Shown here: piece after piece, positions 7,706 through 16,049 of the stretch | Layout of the letters: each line of letters starts with the position of its first letter | Numbering within the stretch: the first letter of the stretch is position 1 | The notes under the pieces: model-generated | What the model saw: only the letters and a program-made list of their open reading frames with translations | The model's database searches: none | Told to the model about the DNA's origin: nothing | Position numbers and translations under genes: made by a program | DNA from: [Scytonema hofmanni] UTEX 2349 | Lineage (GTDB): Bacteria; Cyanobacteriota; Cyanobacteriia; Cyanobacteriales; Nostocaceae | Direction of reading: 5' to 3' | Assembly (NCBI RefSeq): GCF_000582685.1 | Contig: NZ_KK073768.1 | Location: forward strand, 1,256,524-1,286,163 | Length of the DNA stretch: 29,640 nucleotides

Positions 7706-9949
7706 CTAATTAGAAAAACGACCGTTTTTAAGATTGATAATCTGACCTTGAACCGTTGGGGCAGAGGGTACACCTAGTAAATCATTGATAGTTGGGGCTA
7801 CATCAATATTGTAAATAGTACCGATACTACCACGACGACTAATGTCAGGACCAGCGGCATAGAAAATGGCACTCAGGTTTGATATGGTGGGGTCGTAGCC
7901 ATGAGCGCCATAGAAATTAGGCAGTGAAAATACTGAATTATCAGTATCTCCCAAACGAGTAACAACAGGACTTTGAGTTCCGTCAAAGTTATAACCCTCG
8001 TTCATAATCGCGAACACATCACCAGTATCCTGACCAACAAATTCGCTAGTACCTAAACCGAATGTTGGGTCATTCAAATTAGCTGGTAGCGGACGAGGAT
8101 AAATCTTGTCGAAAATAGCTTGTGGTCCTCCCAGCGCATAGTTGGGATTTGTATCCACGAATTCCTTTAGACTTGTAACAATTTGCTGTTGCAGAGTGAC
8201 ATATTCAGCCGGACTGACAATGCCATTAGGTTCACGTCCTTGAAGATTAATGTAGATATTGGCTGCTGGACCTGATGTTACCGCTCGGACTTTAGTTGAG
8301 TCAAAACCTCTATTTCTGAGGAAATTATTCAGGTTAACTGCTGTATGGAAAGCGGAAAAGCCGTGGTCTGAAACAACAAGAATGTTACTCTTGGGTTTAC
8401 CTTTTCTATCAGTACCAACTACATTAATGAGACGTTGCACAGCATTATCAGCAGCCTGATATGCAGTCTGAACATAGGATTGATAGCGAGCTACCTTTTC
8501 TGAATCTTGCCCCGCACCAATTGTGTTTGGATTAGTAGGATCAGTTGCCTGACGGGAGTCAGTCAAGAGAAACTGGTGTTCAGAGCCATCAGGTTGCTCG
8601 ATATAAGTCATTACCAAATCAGCATCAGGATTTTGATTGATTGCTCTGGTAGCCACCCTAGTCTGGTAGTCTACAAAAAGTTGAACCTGGTCTTGATAAA
8701 TAGCTTCTAGCTCACTGTCGGGGAAATTGGTAAATCCAGGACTGATTCTTTCGGGAATGCGGAAGTCAGGTTGCGGTGCCCAGAAACCAACGTTATTAAG
8801 AATGTCATTAACACTACTTTGGACTGCGGAATTGCTAGGTATAAAATTGGCAGAATAGCGAGCAATCCTAACGGTACTAAGATCATCAGCAAGTTTACTG
8901 ACGTAAAAGGCAGTTCCAGCCCGATTAGAACTACCTTCCAGGTAAAACAGACTAGATTTATTATCCCGCGCTCTCACGTATGCAGGACCAGTTGAAGGCA
9001 AGGTGAAAGGTCTAGGTTGAATGCCAATGGTTGCATCGAAAAATACTAAAGTATCATAGTTGGTTCGGCGATCTCTAGTGGTGTCTAGTGCAGCCACTTG
9101 GATGTTATAGCTGACACCACCAACAATAAATAGATCGTTTAGAGAAGCTTGCTTGATGGGACTGTAAGAAAACTTTCGGGCAGCCTTAAGTTGACTAACT
9201 GTTTGGCTGGTAGCTGGGGTAAAATCAGCTGCGGTCAGACTAAAACCTTGAGCACCGACTCCTCCAAAAGCTCCAAAGGGGACTGTGTAGGATACAGTTC
9301 TTCTGTTAGCAGCTTGGATAATTGGGCTGTTAGTTAAACCCGGTACTTGGACATTAACTCCATCTGCTCCGGGAAAGGTTGCAGCAACAACCTTCTTGCC
9401 ATTTTGCTGAAGTCCAATCCAAAGGGGTTCAGCAGTAGGTTCCAAACTTTCACTAGGTTCAGTGGTCGAATAGCCTCCGATAGGAGCACCAAAACCGCTA
9501 ATGTTAGAAGTAAATGGACTAGCAACCAGGTGGAATGTGTTAGCGTTAATGTCATTGCGTGCGGCTGTAGAACCGGTGGCGATCGCAACATGACAAGCAG
9601 CAGTTAAAGATGCGCTACAGGTTATGTTTCGCTCCGCATAAACTCCCTTACTTTTAATCAGTCCCAATCCCTGTTTTGGGCTAAGGACACCTTTAGCAAG
9701 ATACTCCTCAACAAAATCTGGAGTTGCACCATCCAGTGAAATCAATATTACTTTCGGTCTTGATCTGCTTGATACTGACTGAGCTGCTATGGAATGGACT
9801 GTTAAGGTTAAGAAAAAGGTCATAAGTAACAATACGGTTAGCCGCGTGAGTAACTTATGTTTCCAACCATGAGATAGCCACTTAAGTGCTTTATCCAACT
9901 GAAAGCTCACAATTTCTTTTATTGAATATAAATTTAAATATTTCCCCAC
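7706..9949 (-). CDS. exported alkaline-phosphatase-superfamily protein (phosphodiesterase/pyrophosphatase-like)
   Basis: A 747-residue enzyme of the alkaline phosphatase/NPP superfamily, which cleaves phosphate mono- or diesters with two bound metal ions. VILISLDGATPDF supplies metal ligand Asp73. CSASLTAACHVAIATG (111-126) aligns with the NPP nucleophile loop and makes Thr116 the likely nucleophile; the usual Asn before His is Cys119. Further metal ligands are in VVSDHGFSAFHT and FYGAHGYDP near the C-terminus. A long basic lead precedes a hydrophobic segment (33-52) ending HSIAAQ, suggesting export or membrane anchoring. The start is GTG at 9949: an AAGGAGG box (9954-9960 on the complement) sits five bases upstream and no ATG lies there. 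It may serve phosphate scavenging. No PHO box was recognised. Confidence 0.85.
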   Translation of the reverse strand: MGKYLNLYSIKEIVSFQLDKALKWLSHGWKHKLLTRLTVLLLMTFFLTLTVHSIAAQSVSSRSRPKVILISLDGATPDFVEEYLAKGVLSPKQGLGLIKSKGVYAERNITCSASLTAACHVAIATGSTAARNDINANTFHLVASPFTSNISGFGAPIGGYSTTEPSESLEPTAEPLWIGLQQNGKKVVAATFPGADGVNVQVPGLTNSPIIQAANRRTVSYTVPFGAFGGVGAQGFSLTAADFTPATSQTVSQLKAARKFSYSPIKQASLNDLFIVGGVSYNIQVAALDTTRDRRTNYDTLVFFDATIGIQPRPFTLPSTGPAYVRARDNKSSLFYLEGSSNRAGTAFYVSKLADDLSTVRIARYSANFIPSNSAVQSSVNDILNNVGFWAPQPDFRIPERISPGFTNFPDSELEAIYQDQVQLFVDYQTRVATRAINQNPDADLVMTYIEQPDGSEHQFLLTDSRQATDPTNPNTIGAGQDSEKVARYQSYVQTAYQAADNAVQRLINVVGTDRKGKPKSNILVVSDHGFSAFHTAVNLNNFLRNRGFDSTKVRAVTSGPAANIYINLQGREPNGIVSPAEYVTLQQQIVTSLKEFVDTNPNYALGGPQAIFDKIYPRPLPANLNDPTFGLGTSEFVGQDTGDVFAIMNEGYNFDGTQSPVVTRLGDTDNSVFSLPNFYGAHGYDPTISNLSAIFYAAGPDISRRGSIGTIYNIDVAPTINDLLGVPSAPTVQGQIINLKNGRFSN

Positions 9950-10234
9950 TCTTCCTCCTTAAGTACACCACCGCATTTTTACTGTCATTAGCCATTCCCA
10001 ATTTACTGGCAGGATGTTAAATAAAAGCTATGGAAATCTTAAGGAATGTGGGTGACTCCTGCTAAGATGACTGATGAGACTGGGGTTGAGCAAGCAAACC
10101 CTAAGTATAGGCATTAGAAAACAAGTATTCTAAAAAGCGAGAAAAAAGCTTTCAATCTTATTTTTTGCAAGCATTATCGTTTCGTTTCGCTTAGTATGAC
10201 AAAAACATTTTGCGTAAGTCGCGATCTCCAGAAA

Positions 10235-10255
10235 AGACGTTCCGGTGGAACGTCT
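10235..10255. repeat. AGACGTTCC palindrome, family copy
   Basis: AGACGTTCC, three bases, then GGAACGTCT, followed by CTACTAGGGTTTCGGGCAAC. It belongs to the same family as 14154-14182, 16050-16077, 20278-20304, 21003-21031 and 23583-23611. Confidence 0.75.
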
Positions 10256-10338
10256 CTACTAGGGTTTCGGGCAACGCATAATTAATTTCTACCAGATGTC
10301 TAATGAATTATCGCGATTTACGATCTATTTTGCACTCA

Positions 10339-10460
10339 TATCATGTCCGGTCAAACAGCCATAATAAAAGAACCCTTCCCCAACCCTAAGAGCCTGCGGG
10401 GAGGGTGCCACAGGCGGGTGGGGTTCTTCATGAATTATGGGTAAGCTACCGGACATGATA
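10339..10460. mobile_element. MITE with TIR TATCATGTCCGGT, second 122-bp copy
   Basis: Ends are TATCATGTCCGGT and ACCGGACATGATA, flanked by TCA at 10336-10338 and 10461-10463. It is identical in length to 5052-5173 and inserted in the opposite orientation. Differences between the copies are few, for example CCTGCGGGGAGGGTGCC here against CGCAG with GGACCG there, suggesting recent spread. The 71-codon frame across it is a by-product. It sits 28 bp beyond the ureC stop, so it could form the 3' end of the ureC transcript. Confidence 0.85.
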
Positions 10461-10488
10461 TCATTCCTAATTGGTGCGTTGCTCGGTC

Positions 10489-12195
10489 TTAAAATAAAAA
10501 GTACCTTTGTGCCATAGGTAGAATTGTCGCCGGTTCGCAAGTCAGCAACTCTCCATCAGCACGTACTTCATAAGTTTCCGAATCAACTTCAATGTGAGGT
10601 AGCGCGTCATTCAGCTTCATATCTCGCTTACTCAATTGACGTGTCCCGGAAACTGCAACAATTTGCTTTTGCAAACCTAGTTGAGTGGGAATTTCTCTTT
10701 CTAATGCTGCTTGGGAAACAAAAGTAAATGAAGTAGCATTACAGGCACCTCCAAAACTACCAAACATCGGACGCATGTGTACAGGTTGCGGTGTAGGAAT
10801 ACTTGCATTAGCATCACCCATTTGCGACCAGGCAATCATTCCCCCTTTAACTACTATCTCAGGCTTGACGCCAAAAAACGCCGGACGCCACAAACACAAA
10901 TCTGCTATTTTGCCCTCTTCCACTGAACCGACATACTGAGCAATTCCGTGGGTAATTGCCGGATTAATCGTATATTTGGCAACGTATCTTTTAGCGCGAT
11001 TATTATCAGCTTGCCCATCTCCCGTAAGGCTTCCACGCTGTACCTTCATTTTATGTCCTGTCTGCCAAGTTCTAATTATCACTTCCCCTACCCGTCCCAT
11101 TGCCTGAGAATCGGAAGAAATCATACTAAACGCGCCCAAGTCGTGTAAAATATCTTCTGCGGCGATGGTTTCCCGACGAATGCGCGACTCAGCAAAAGCG
11201 ACATCCTCAGCGATCGCAGGATCGAGATGATGACACACCATCAACATATCCAGGTGTTCATCTAAGGTATTAACCGTATAAGGGCGTGTCGGATTGGTGG
11301 AAGATGGTAATACATTGGCTTCACCGCAAACTTTGATAATATCTGGTGCATGTCCCCCCCCAGCGCCTTCGGTGTGGTATGTGTGGATAACGCGATTTTT
11401 GAAAGCGGCGATCGTATCTTCCACAAAACCGGCTTCATTCAAAGTATCGGTGTGAATTGCGACTTGCACATCGTATTCATCAGCAACGGTAAGACAGGTA
11501 TCAATTGTTGCGGGCGTAGTTCCCCAATCTTCATGTAACTTTAAGCCGATCGCACCCGCATTAACTTGTTCCACGAGTCCTTGAGGGAGGCTGGTGTTAC
11601 CTTTACCTAGAAATCCTAAATTAACAGGGAAAGCATCAGCAGCTTGCAGCATTCGGTAAATATTCCAGGGTCCCGGCGTGCAAGTTGTCGCATTTGTACC
11701 GGAAGCTGGACCCGTACCACCGCCAATCATTGTCGTAATTCCGGATGCGATCGCCACTTCAATTTGTTGCGGACAAATAAAATGAATGTGGGTATCAATA
11801 CCCCCAGCGGTGAGAATCATTCCTTCCCCCGCTAAAGCTTCAGTTCCAGGACCAATAATAATATCTATATTGTCTTGAATATAAGGATTTCCAGCTTTCC
11901 CAATTTTGAAAATCTTGCCATCTTTAATGCCAATATCTGCTTTGACAACACCCCACCAATCGAGAATCAAAGCATTGGTAATAACTAAATCAACTGCACC
12001 ATCAGCGTTAGAAATTGGGGATTGTCCCATCCCATCTCTAATAACTTTACCACCACCGAATTTCACTTCATCGCCGTAAGTTGTGAAGTCTTGTTCAACT
12101 TCAATAAATAATTCTGTGTCTGCAAGTCTGACTTTATCTCCGACAGTGGGACCGAAGGTTTCTGCGTAAGCGCGACGGGACATTCTGTAAGGCAT
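10489..12195 (-). CDS. ureC: urease subunit alpha (catalytic)
   Basis: A 568-residue catalytic subunit of nickel urease, which hydrolyses urea to ammonia and carbamate in the cytoplasm. Every active-site residue is in register with the Klebsiella enzyme plus two: His136 and His138 (GGIDTHIHF), the carbamylated Lys219 (GLKLHEDWG, with His221), His248, His274, the flap Cys321-His322 (MVCHHLD) and Asp362 (SSDSQAMGR). Length and ends (MPYRMSRRAYAETFGPT to ILPMAQRYFLF) are complete. UreA and UreB, usually directly upstream in cyanobacteria, are not seen; instead a broken GxxExxY gene lies upstream in the opposite direction. The other urease genes must be elsewhere if the enzyme is active. No NtcA site (GTA-N8-TAC) was found in the short upstream gap. 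Confidence 0.98.
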   Translation of the reverse strand: MPYRMSRRAYAETFGPTVGDKVRLADTELFIEVEQDFTTYGDEVKFGGGKVIRDGMGQSPISNADGAVDLVITNALILDWWGVVKADIGIKDGKIFKIGKAGNPYIQDNIDIIIGPGTEALAGEGMILTAGGIDTHIHFICPQQIEVAIASGITTMIGGGTGPASGTNATTCTPGPWNIYRMLQAADAFPVNLGFLGKGNTSLPQGLVEQVNAGAIGLKLHEDWGTTPATIDTCLTVADEYDVQVAIHTDTLNEAGFVEDTIAAFKNRVIHTYHTEGAGGGHAPDIIKVCGEANVLPSSTNPTRPYTVNTLDEHLDMLMVCHHLDPAIAEDVAFAESRIRRETIAAEDILHDLGAFSMISSDSQAMGRVGEVIIRTWQTGHKMKVQRGSLTGDGQADNNRAKRYVAKYTINPAITHGIAQYVGSVEEGKIADLCLWRPAFFGVKPEIVVKGGMIAWSQMGDANASIPTPQPVHMRPMFGSFGGACNATSFTFVSQAALEREIPTQLGLQKQIVAVSGTRQLSKRDMKLNDALPHIEVDSETYEVRADGELLTCEPATILPMAQRYFLF

Positions 12196-12232
12196 AATGC
12201 ACTTTTAGTAATGGAGGTTAGAATTGAGTTTA

Positions 12233-12273
12233 AACGCAAAGGGGCGCAAAGGTAAGCGCAAAGGTACGCTGAG
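12233..12273. repeat. AACGCAAAGG repeat, left side of the GxxExxY unit
   Basis: AACGCAAAGG, GCGCAAAGG and GCGCAAAGG in quick succession, ending ACGCTGAG. The right side (13007-13040) carries the inverse (CTCAGCG, CCTTTGCGTT), so the GxxExxY unit is bounded by an imperfect inverted repeat. Confidence 0.6.
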
Positions 12274-12274
12274 T

Positions 12275-13006
12275 ATGGATGAGAATGATTTGAGTGGGGT
12301 GATAATTGGCTGTGGGATGCGAGTGCATACTGCGTTGGGACCGGGTTTGTTAGAGTCAGCTTATGAGGGGTGTTTGTGTTACGAGTTGGGAAAGAAGGGA
12401 TTATATGATGAAAGTATTTAACGTATGCAATACTTCAAGCTGTTGGTGGGTGATTGCACCTGATGAAGAAATTGCTATTAAATATAGTTTTAGACATACT
12501 TCAACTAGAGAGGAAAGGAATCTTTATATATTAACTACTGACATACCGTCTTATATTGGCAAAATAATAGAGTGGAGACAGGGAGAGCTTTGTGAGTGTG
12601 ACAACTTACATGAATTATTAGAAAGCAATCGAGTGGGAATAGTTGTTTGTATAAAAACTAGTAGCCCACCGAAATGTAAATGCAAATTTACTTGTTCCCA
12701 TAAGTGGACTCCTGAAGAGTACATCTAAATTAATGCTTTAGTGATTCAGCAAGTTTTGTGGCAGCCGCAAAGACGCTAGAACCCCTTATTTATGAAGAGG
12801 TGCAATTAAATTGTGTTTATCGATTGGATTTAATAGTTGAAAATAATGTAATTATTGAAGTCAAATCTGTAGAATCTATCAACCCAATTCACTCAGTACA
12901 ACTTTTAACTTATCTCAAATTAGCTAATTGCAAACTTGGTCTTATTATCAACTTTAACGTTCTCCACCTCAAAGAAGGCATCAAACGTATGGCAAATAAA
13001 CTCTAA
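12275..13006 (+). pseudogene. GxxExxY family protein gene, interrupted
   Basis: The two ends belong to one gene of the GxxExxY family (small proteins of unknown role, sometimes grouped with PD-(D/E)XK-like nucleases). The N-terminal piece starts at ATG 12275 and contains VHTALGPGLLESAYEGCL, which includes the GPGLLESAY signature. It leaves the family sequence after GKKGLY at about 12406. The C-terminal piece resumes at about 12770 with EPLIYEEVQLNC and VYRLDLIVENNVIIEVKSVE, and ends KEGIKRMANKL at 13006. About 340-360 bp of unrelated sequence lies between, and the two pieces are in different frames, so a full protein cannot be made. The C-terminal piece has no good start of its own. Confidence 0.75.
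12405..12728 (+). CDS. unknown cysteine-rich ORF inside the GxxExxY gene
   Basis: A 107-codon frame from ATG 12405 (or 12408) to TAA 12728, filling most of the insertion that splits the GxxExxY gene. I do not recognise the product. It has no signal peptide or membrane segment. Cysteines cluster at both ends: NVCNTSSCWW early, then GELCECDN, VVCIKTS and PPKCKCKFTCSHKW late, the last suggesting metal binding. The middle part has mixed alpha/beta character. The frame also reads upstream to 12363, but that part is out-of-frame GxxExxY sequence, so the later ATG is preferred. No transposase, terminal repeats or clear target duplication was found at the insertion edges. It could be a genuine inserted cargo gene or a chance frame; cysteine patterning favours the former weakly. 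Confidence 0.45.
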   Translation: MMKVFNVCNTSSCWWVIAPDEEIAIKYSFRHTSTREERNLYILTTDIPSYIGKIIEWRQGELCECDNLHELLESNRVGIVVCIKTSSPPKCKCKFTCSHKWTPEEYI

Positions 13007-13040
13007 CTCCGCGTACCTCAGCGTTCCTTTGCGTTAAAAA
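13007..13040. repeat. CCTTTGCGTT repeat, right side of the GxxExxY unit
   Basis: CTCCGCGTACCTCAGCG followed by TTCCTTTGCGTTAAAAA, the inverse of the left repeat at 12233-12273. Together they delimit a unit of about 800 bp. Confidence 0.6.
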
Positions 13041-13166
13041 ATAAATATACCGTAAATTTAGATAGCCTGTAAATCAAAATCCGTTATTTTACTCAACACA
13101 AAGCTTGTAAATTGAAGTTAACCTATAACGGTTGATACGTTGACCGCATATACATGGTATATAAGC

Positions 13167-13640
13167 ATGATTCGTCACCTGTTAATTAGTTCAGCTTTTT
13201 TACTTGCAAGTACTGTTACCTCAGCCGTTAGAGTTTATGCTCAAGAAGCTGGTGGTTCAGTTGCAGCTAACTGTACTTTTTATAACGCTGTGCCAGGAGA
13301 GTTGATTCTTAATTCTGCCGGTACTATTCTCCAGAGTGAAAATGGTGGAACAGCTGCAAGTGTGTTAATAGATTGCAATGATGCTGCTACTCTCACTATT
13401 TCTCCGCCGGAACAAGATATTCAACCTGGTACAACAGATTTTCCAGATACACAGCTAACCGCAACAGCAACTAGCACCAACCTACCTAGTATAAACGTTA
13501 TTTCTGACGGACCAGGCGGTAATATTCCAGCAGATACTCAGGAGGGGAAAATTATAGTCAATATGAAAGCAGATAACGGAAGTACTAAAATTTCCGCTGG
13601 AAAATATAGCTTTACAGTGACTCTCACTGCGTCTCCTTAG
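13167..13640 (+). CDS. secreted protein, first of a tandem paralog pair
   Basis: A 157-residue exported protein of unknown function. The ATG at 13167 is preferred over the in-frame 13140 because it gives a normal signal peptide (MIRHLLISSAFLLAST, cleaved near RVYAQ) and matches the MIR start of the next gene. The mature part has NCTFYNAVPGEL, a second cysteine in VLIDCND, and ends KISAGKYSFTVTLTASP. Two cysteines and beta-rich, Thr/Ser/Gly-rich sequence suggest an immunoglobulin-like sandwich with one disulfide, loosely like spore-coat-U or DUF4402-type proteins; this is inference from pattern only. It is 50 bp upstream of its paralog and probably co-transcribed with it. Confidence 0.72.
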   Translation: MIRHLLISSAFLLASTVTSAVRVYAQEAGGSVAANCTFYNAVPGELILNSAGTILQSENGGTAASVLIDCNDAATLTISPPEQDIQPGTTDFPDTQLTATATSTNLPSINVISDGPGGNIPADTQEGKIIVNMKADNGSTKISAGKYSFTVTLTASP

Positions 13641-13690
13641 TAGTAAAAGACTAAACAAATTAGATATTTCCAGAGGAAAGTAAAAGCAAA

Positions 13691-14137
13691 ATGATTCGCC
13701 GATCGCTATTTATTTCACTTATAATTATCACTGCTAATTTAACTCTATTCAAAAGTGCAGCTTCCGAACCTTCAAATATATGTACTTTCTCTCAAGCTAC
13801 TCCTGGGCAGTTAGTAACTGAAGGTGGTACTCTACCAAAGAAATTAATCACCTTGGCTTCTGCTGGTGGTTCTCCGACTAAAATTGATGTTACCTGTAGC
13901 CAATCGGCAAATATAAGTGTATCTGCACCAATTCAAGTTGCGGGACCGGAATTCACCCCAGTATCTGCTGTTGCTAGTGTGACAATTCCCTCTGGTAGCT
14001 CAACTAAAAATGGTAATGCTCCCTTAGCTGTACCTGCGGGAACTACTCCTTTAACGATTGATTTTGCTATAGATAGAGGTCGTTCTCTGCGAGCCGGTAA
14101 CTATAGCTATACTGTGAAATTTACGGTTATTCCATAA
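13691..14137 (+). CDS. secreted protein, second of a tandem paralog pair
   Basis: A 148-residue exported protein paralogous to the preceding gene. Shared landmarks are the MIR start, a signal peptide (residues 1 to about 25, ending KSAASEP), CTFSQATPGQL against CTFYNAVPGEL, a second cysteine in DVTCSQS, and the ending LRAGNYSYTVKFTVIP against SAGKYSFTVTLTASP. The middle parts are unlike, so the duplication is old. AGAGGAAAG about 11 bases before ATG 13691 is an acceptable ribosome site. No membrane anchor, sorting signal or chaperone/usher gene is visible nearby, so pilus assembly is not supported. Function is unknown; a surface or periplasmic role is inferred from the signal peptide. Confidence 0.72.
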   Translation: MIRRSLFISLIIITANLTLFKSAASEPSNICTFSQATPGQLVTEGGTLPKKLITLASAGGSPTKIDVTCSQSANISVSAPIQVAGPEFTPVSAVASVTIPSGSSTKNGNAPLAVPAGTTPLTIDFAIDRGRSLRAGNYSYTVKFTVIP

Positions 14138-14153
14138 TTAAAACCCAAAACCT

Positions 14154-14182
14154 GTAGAGACGTTCCGGCGGAACGTCTCTAC
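14154..14182. repeat. GTAGAGACG palindrome, family copy
   Basis: A 29-nt near-perfect palindrome, GTAGAGACGTTCC-GGC-GGAACGTCTCTAC, 16 bp behind the second secreted-protein gene, where it could also work as a terminator. Confidence 0.8.
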
Positions 14183-14340
14183 GTGTATTCAATAAAAACG
14201 CAATCTGCTGTAACAACGACACATCGACCCACCGCTTTTAGTGTGGTGTGATCCTCCTCTGTGACTCAATTAGTATTAAAATCGGTTATCAGTGCTGCAA
14301 GTTCTCACAACAGCAGCGTTAATTTTTTTCCTATTGTTTT

Positions 14341-14592
14341 ATGTCCAACACCGTCACCGTTAAGTTATTCGCTGTTTATCAAGAAGCTTATAAAGTTGCA
14401 GAACTGATGCTGGAATTACCTGATGGTACAACAGTAGCTGGGGTATGCGATCGCCTAATTGCCGAACACCCCGAACTTGCTCAATGGCGAGAAATCACCC
14501 GTTTTGGCGTGAATCTGCAATTTGTGGAAGCAGATACGATCTTGCAAGATGGCGATGAAGTGGTGTTGATTCCCCCGGTTAGCGGTGGGTGA
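14341..14592 (+). CDS. MoaD/ThiS-family sulfur-carrier-like protein
   Basis: An 83-residue ubiquitin-like beta-grasp protein ending VVLIPPVSGG. The C-terminal Gly-Gly is the residue pair that E1-like enzymes adenylate and load with sulfur as thiocarboxylate. VKLFAVYQEAYKVAEL at the start and LPDGTTVAGVCDRLIAEHP in the middle are typical of MoaD, the small subunit of molybdopterin synthase. The next gene is threonine synthase, whose preferred start is 139 bp downstream; a longer upstream frame of that gene would overlap this one by 8 bp. No moaE or moeB is nearby, so the partner is open: molybdenum cofactor synthesis or sulfur delivery to the adjacent PLP enzyme. ATG 14341 follows a T-rich leader without a clear ribosome site. 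Confidence 0.82.
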   Translation: MSNTVTVKLFAVYQEAYKVAELMLELPDGTTVAGVCDRLIAEHPELAQWREITRFGVNLQFVEADTILQDGDEVVLIPPVSGG

Positions 14593-14641
14593 AGTGGATT
14601 TTCGTGTGAAAAAGAACCCCCATTTTCATTGCCAAATCAAT

Positions 14642-14660
14642 CCCGACAAAATTTGTCGGG
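14642..14660. promoter_or_regulatory. hairpin between the MoaD-like gene and thrC
   Basis: CCCGACAAA-A-TTTGTCGGG, a perfect 9-bp stem with one central base, located 72 bp before the preferred thrC start. No U-run follows on the plus strand, so it is not a standard terminator. It could stabilise the processed thrC message or be a dispersed repeat. Confidence 0.35.
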
Positions 14661-14731
14661 TATGTTTGACTAGTATTTTGGCTCGTGGTAGCATCAATCC
14701 AAAGTTGACGAAGACACAGGGAAGTTGTTTT

Positions 14732-16036
14732 ATGACGAGAGCGATCGCACACTTAAACCAAACCACCACTGCTTACTTGGAAGCCCTCAAGTGTAAGGAA
14801 TGTGGCGCAGAATATGAACTAAAAGCCAGCCATGTTTGTGAGTTGTGCTTTGGTCCATTAGAAGTCAAGTATGATTACAACGCCTTGCGTCAGACTGTCA
14901 CCCGTGAAACTATTCAAGCTGGACCAAATTCAATTTGGCGTTACCGTCCCTTTCTACCCGTCGCTACAGATAATGTTATAGATGTGGGAACTGGTATGAC
15001 TCCTTTGGTGCGTTCCAATCGCTTGGCGCGTCGCCTCGGTTTAAATAAACTATATATAAAGAATGATGCCGTCAACATGCCCACCCTCAGCTTCAAAGAT
15101 CGGGTGGTGTCAGTTGCTCTTTCTCGTGCGCGTGAATTGGGTTTCACAACAGTATCCTGTGCTAGCACCGGCAACTTAGCAAATTCTACCGCTGCGATCG
15201 CTGCTCACGCCGGTTTAGATTGTTGCGTATTCATCCCCGCTGATTTAGAAGCTGGTAAAATCCTCGGTAGTTTGATCTACAGTCCTACCCTCATGGCTGT
15301 TAAAGGCAATTACGATCAAGTTAATCGCCTTTGTTGTGAAGTCGCCAATACACATGGCTGGGGTTTTGTCAATATTAATTTACGTCCCTATTACTCAGAA
15401 GGTTCCAAGACTCTAGCTTATGAAGTTGCTGAACAACTAGGTTGGGAATTACCAGATCACATCGTTGCTCCCCTTGCCTCTGGTTCGTTGTTCTCAAAAA
15501 TTTACAAAGGTTTTAACGAATTTGTCGAAGTCGGTTTGGTGGAAGGTAAAAAGGTGCGTTTTAGTGGCGCCCAAGCTGAAGGTTGTTCACCAATTGCCGA
15601 GGCATTCCGTGAAGGACGCGACTTTATTAAGCCAGTGAAACCGAATACAATAGCGAAATCCCTTGCGATCGGCAACCCCGCTGATGGCATTTATGCTGTG
15701 GAAATAGCTAAGAAAACAAATGGTAATATTGAGTCAGTCAATGATGCAGAAATCATTGAAGGCATGAAGCTCTTGGCAGAAACCGAAGGCATCTTCACCG
15801 AAACCGCTGGTGGTACAACCGTTGCCGTACTGAAAAAATTGGTAGAAGCTGGCAAAATAGATCCAGATGAAACTACCGTGGTTTACATTACTGGCAATGG
15901 TTTGAAAACCCAAGAAGCAGTACAAGGTTACGTTGGTGAACCTTTGACAATTGATGCCAAACTCGATAGTTTTGAACGCGCACTAGAGCGATCGCGTACA
16001 CTCGACCGCCTAGAATGGCAACAAGTACTTGTTTAG
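14732..16036 (+). CDS. thrC: threonine synthase
   Basis: A 434-residue PLP enzyme of fold type II that converts O-phosphohomoserine to threonine. The ATG at 14732 (MTRAIAHLNQ) is preferred because it gives the family length; the frame opens upstream to 14585 but the extra 49 residues look non-coding and overlap the MoaD-like gene. An N-terminal zinc-ribbon-like motif (C21-x2-C24, C36-x2-C39) precedes the core. Lys122 in PTLSFKDRV should hold PLP; SCASTGNLANSTAA and TGNGLKTQEA are phosphate- and cofactor-binding loops. Ubiquitin-like carrier proteins flank it: the MoaD-like protein upstream and a CysO-like protein 122 bp downstream. Since CysM, the CysO partner in mycobacteria, has the same fold, sulfur-related chemistry is an alternative, but the sequence favours threonine synthase. 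Confidence 0.93.
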   Translation: MTRAIAHLNQTTTAYLEALKCKECGAEYELKASHVCELCFGPLEVKYDYNALRQTVTRETIQAGPNSIWRYRPFLPVATDNVIDVGTGMTPLVRSNRLARRLGLNKLYIKNDAVNMPTLSFKDRVVSVALSRARELGFTTVSCASTGNLANSTAAIAAHAGLDCCVFIPADLEAGKILGSLIYSPTLMAVKGNYDQVNRLCCEVANTHGWGFVNINLRPYYSEGSKTLAYEVAEQLGWELPDHIVAPLASGSLFSKIYKGFNEFVEVGLVEGKKVRFSGAQAEGCSPIAEAFREGRDFIKPVKPNTIAKSLAIGNPADGIYAVEIAKKTNGNIESVNDAEIIEGMKLLAETEGIFTETAGGTTVAVLKKLVEAGKIDPDETTVVYITGNGLKTQEAVQGYVGEPLTIDAKLDSFERALERSRTLDRLEWQQVLV

Positions 16037-16049
16037 TAAGTGGTTAGAA

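Larger units (their letters stand above)
9950..10488. other. intergenic region with repeats between ureC and the phosphatase gene
   Basis: No gene is visible. It holds the phosphatase ribosome-binding site at 9954-9960 (minus strand), an AGACGTTCC/GGAACGTCT palindrome at 10235-10255 followed by TTTCGGGCAAC, and a 122-bp MITE (10339-10460) directly behind the ureC stop codon. A lone half-terminus TTGCGTAAGTC occurs at 10210-10220. The AT-rich part from about 9970 to 10200 is the likely promoter region for the phosphatase, but no boxes can be assigned. Confidence 0.6.

Noticed and set aside
12196..12274. NtcA-type site upstream of ureC
   Set aside because: GTAAGCGCAAAGGTAC at 12252-12267 has ten bases between GTA and TAC, not eight, and is part of the AACGCAAAGG repeat.
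14585..14731. Longer thrC start overlapping the MoaD-like gene
   Set aside because: The extra 49 residues include translation of a hairpin and are unlike threonine synthases; ATG 14732 gives the expected length.
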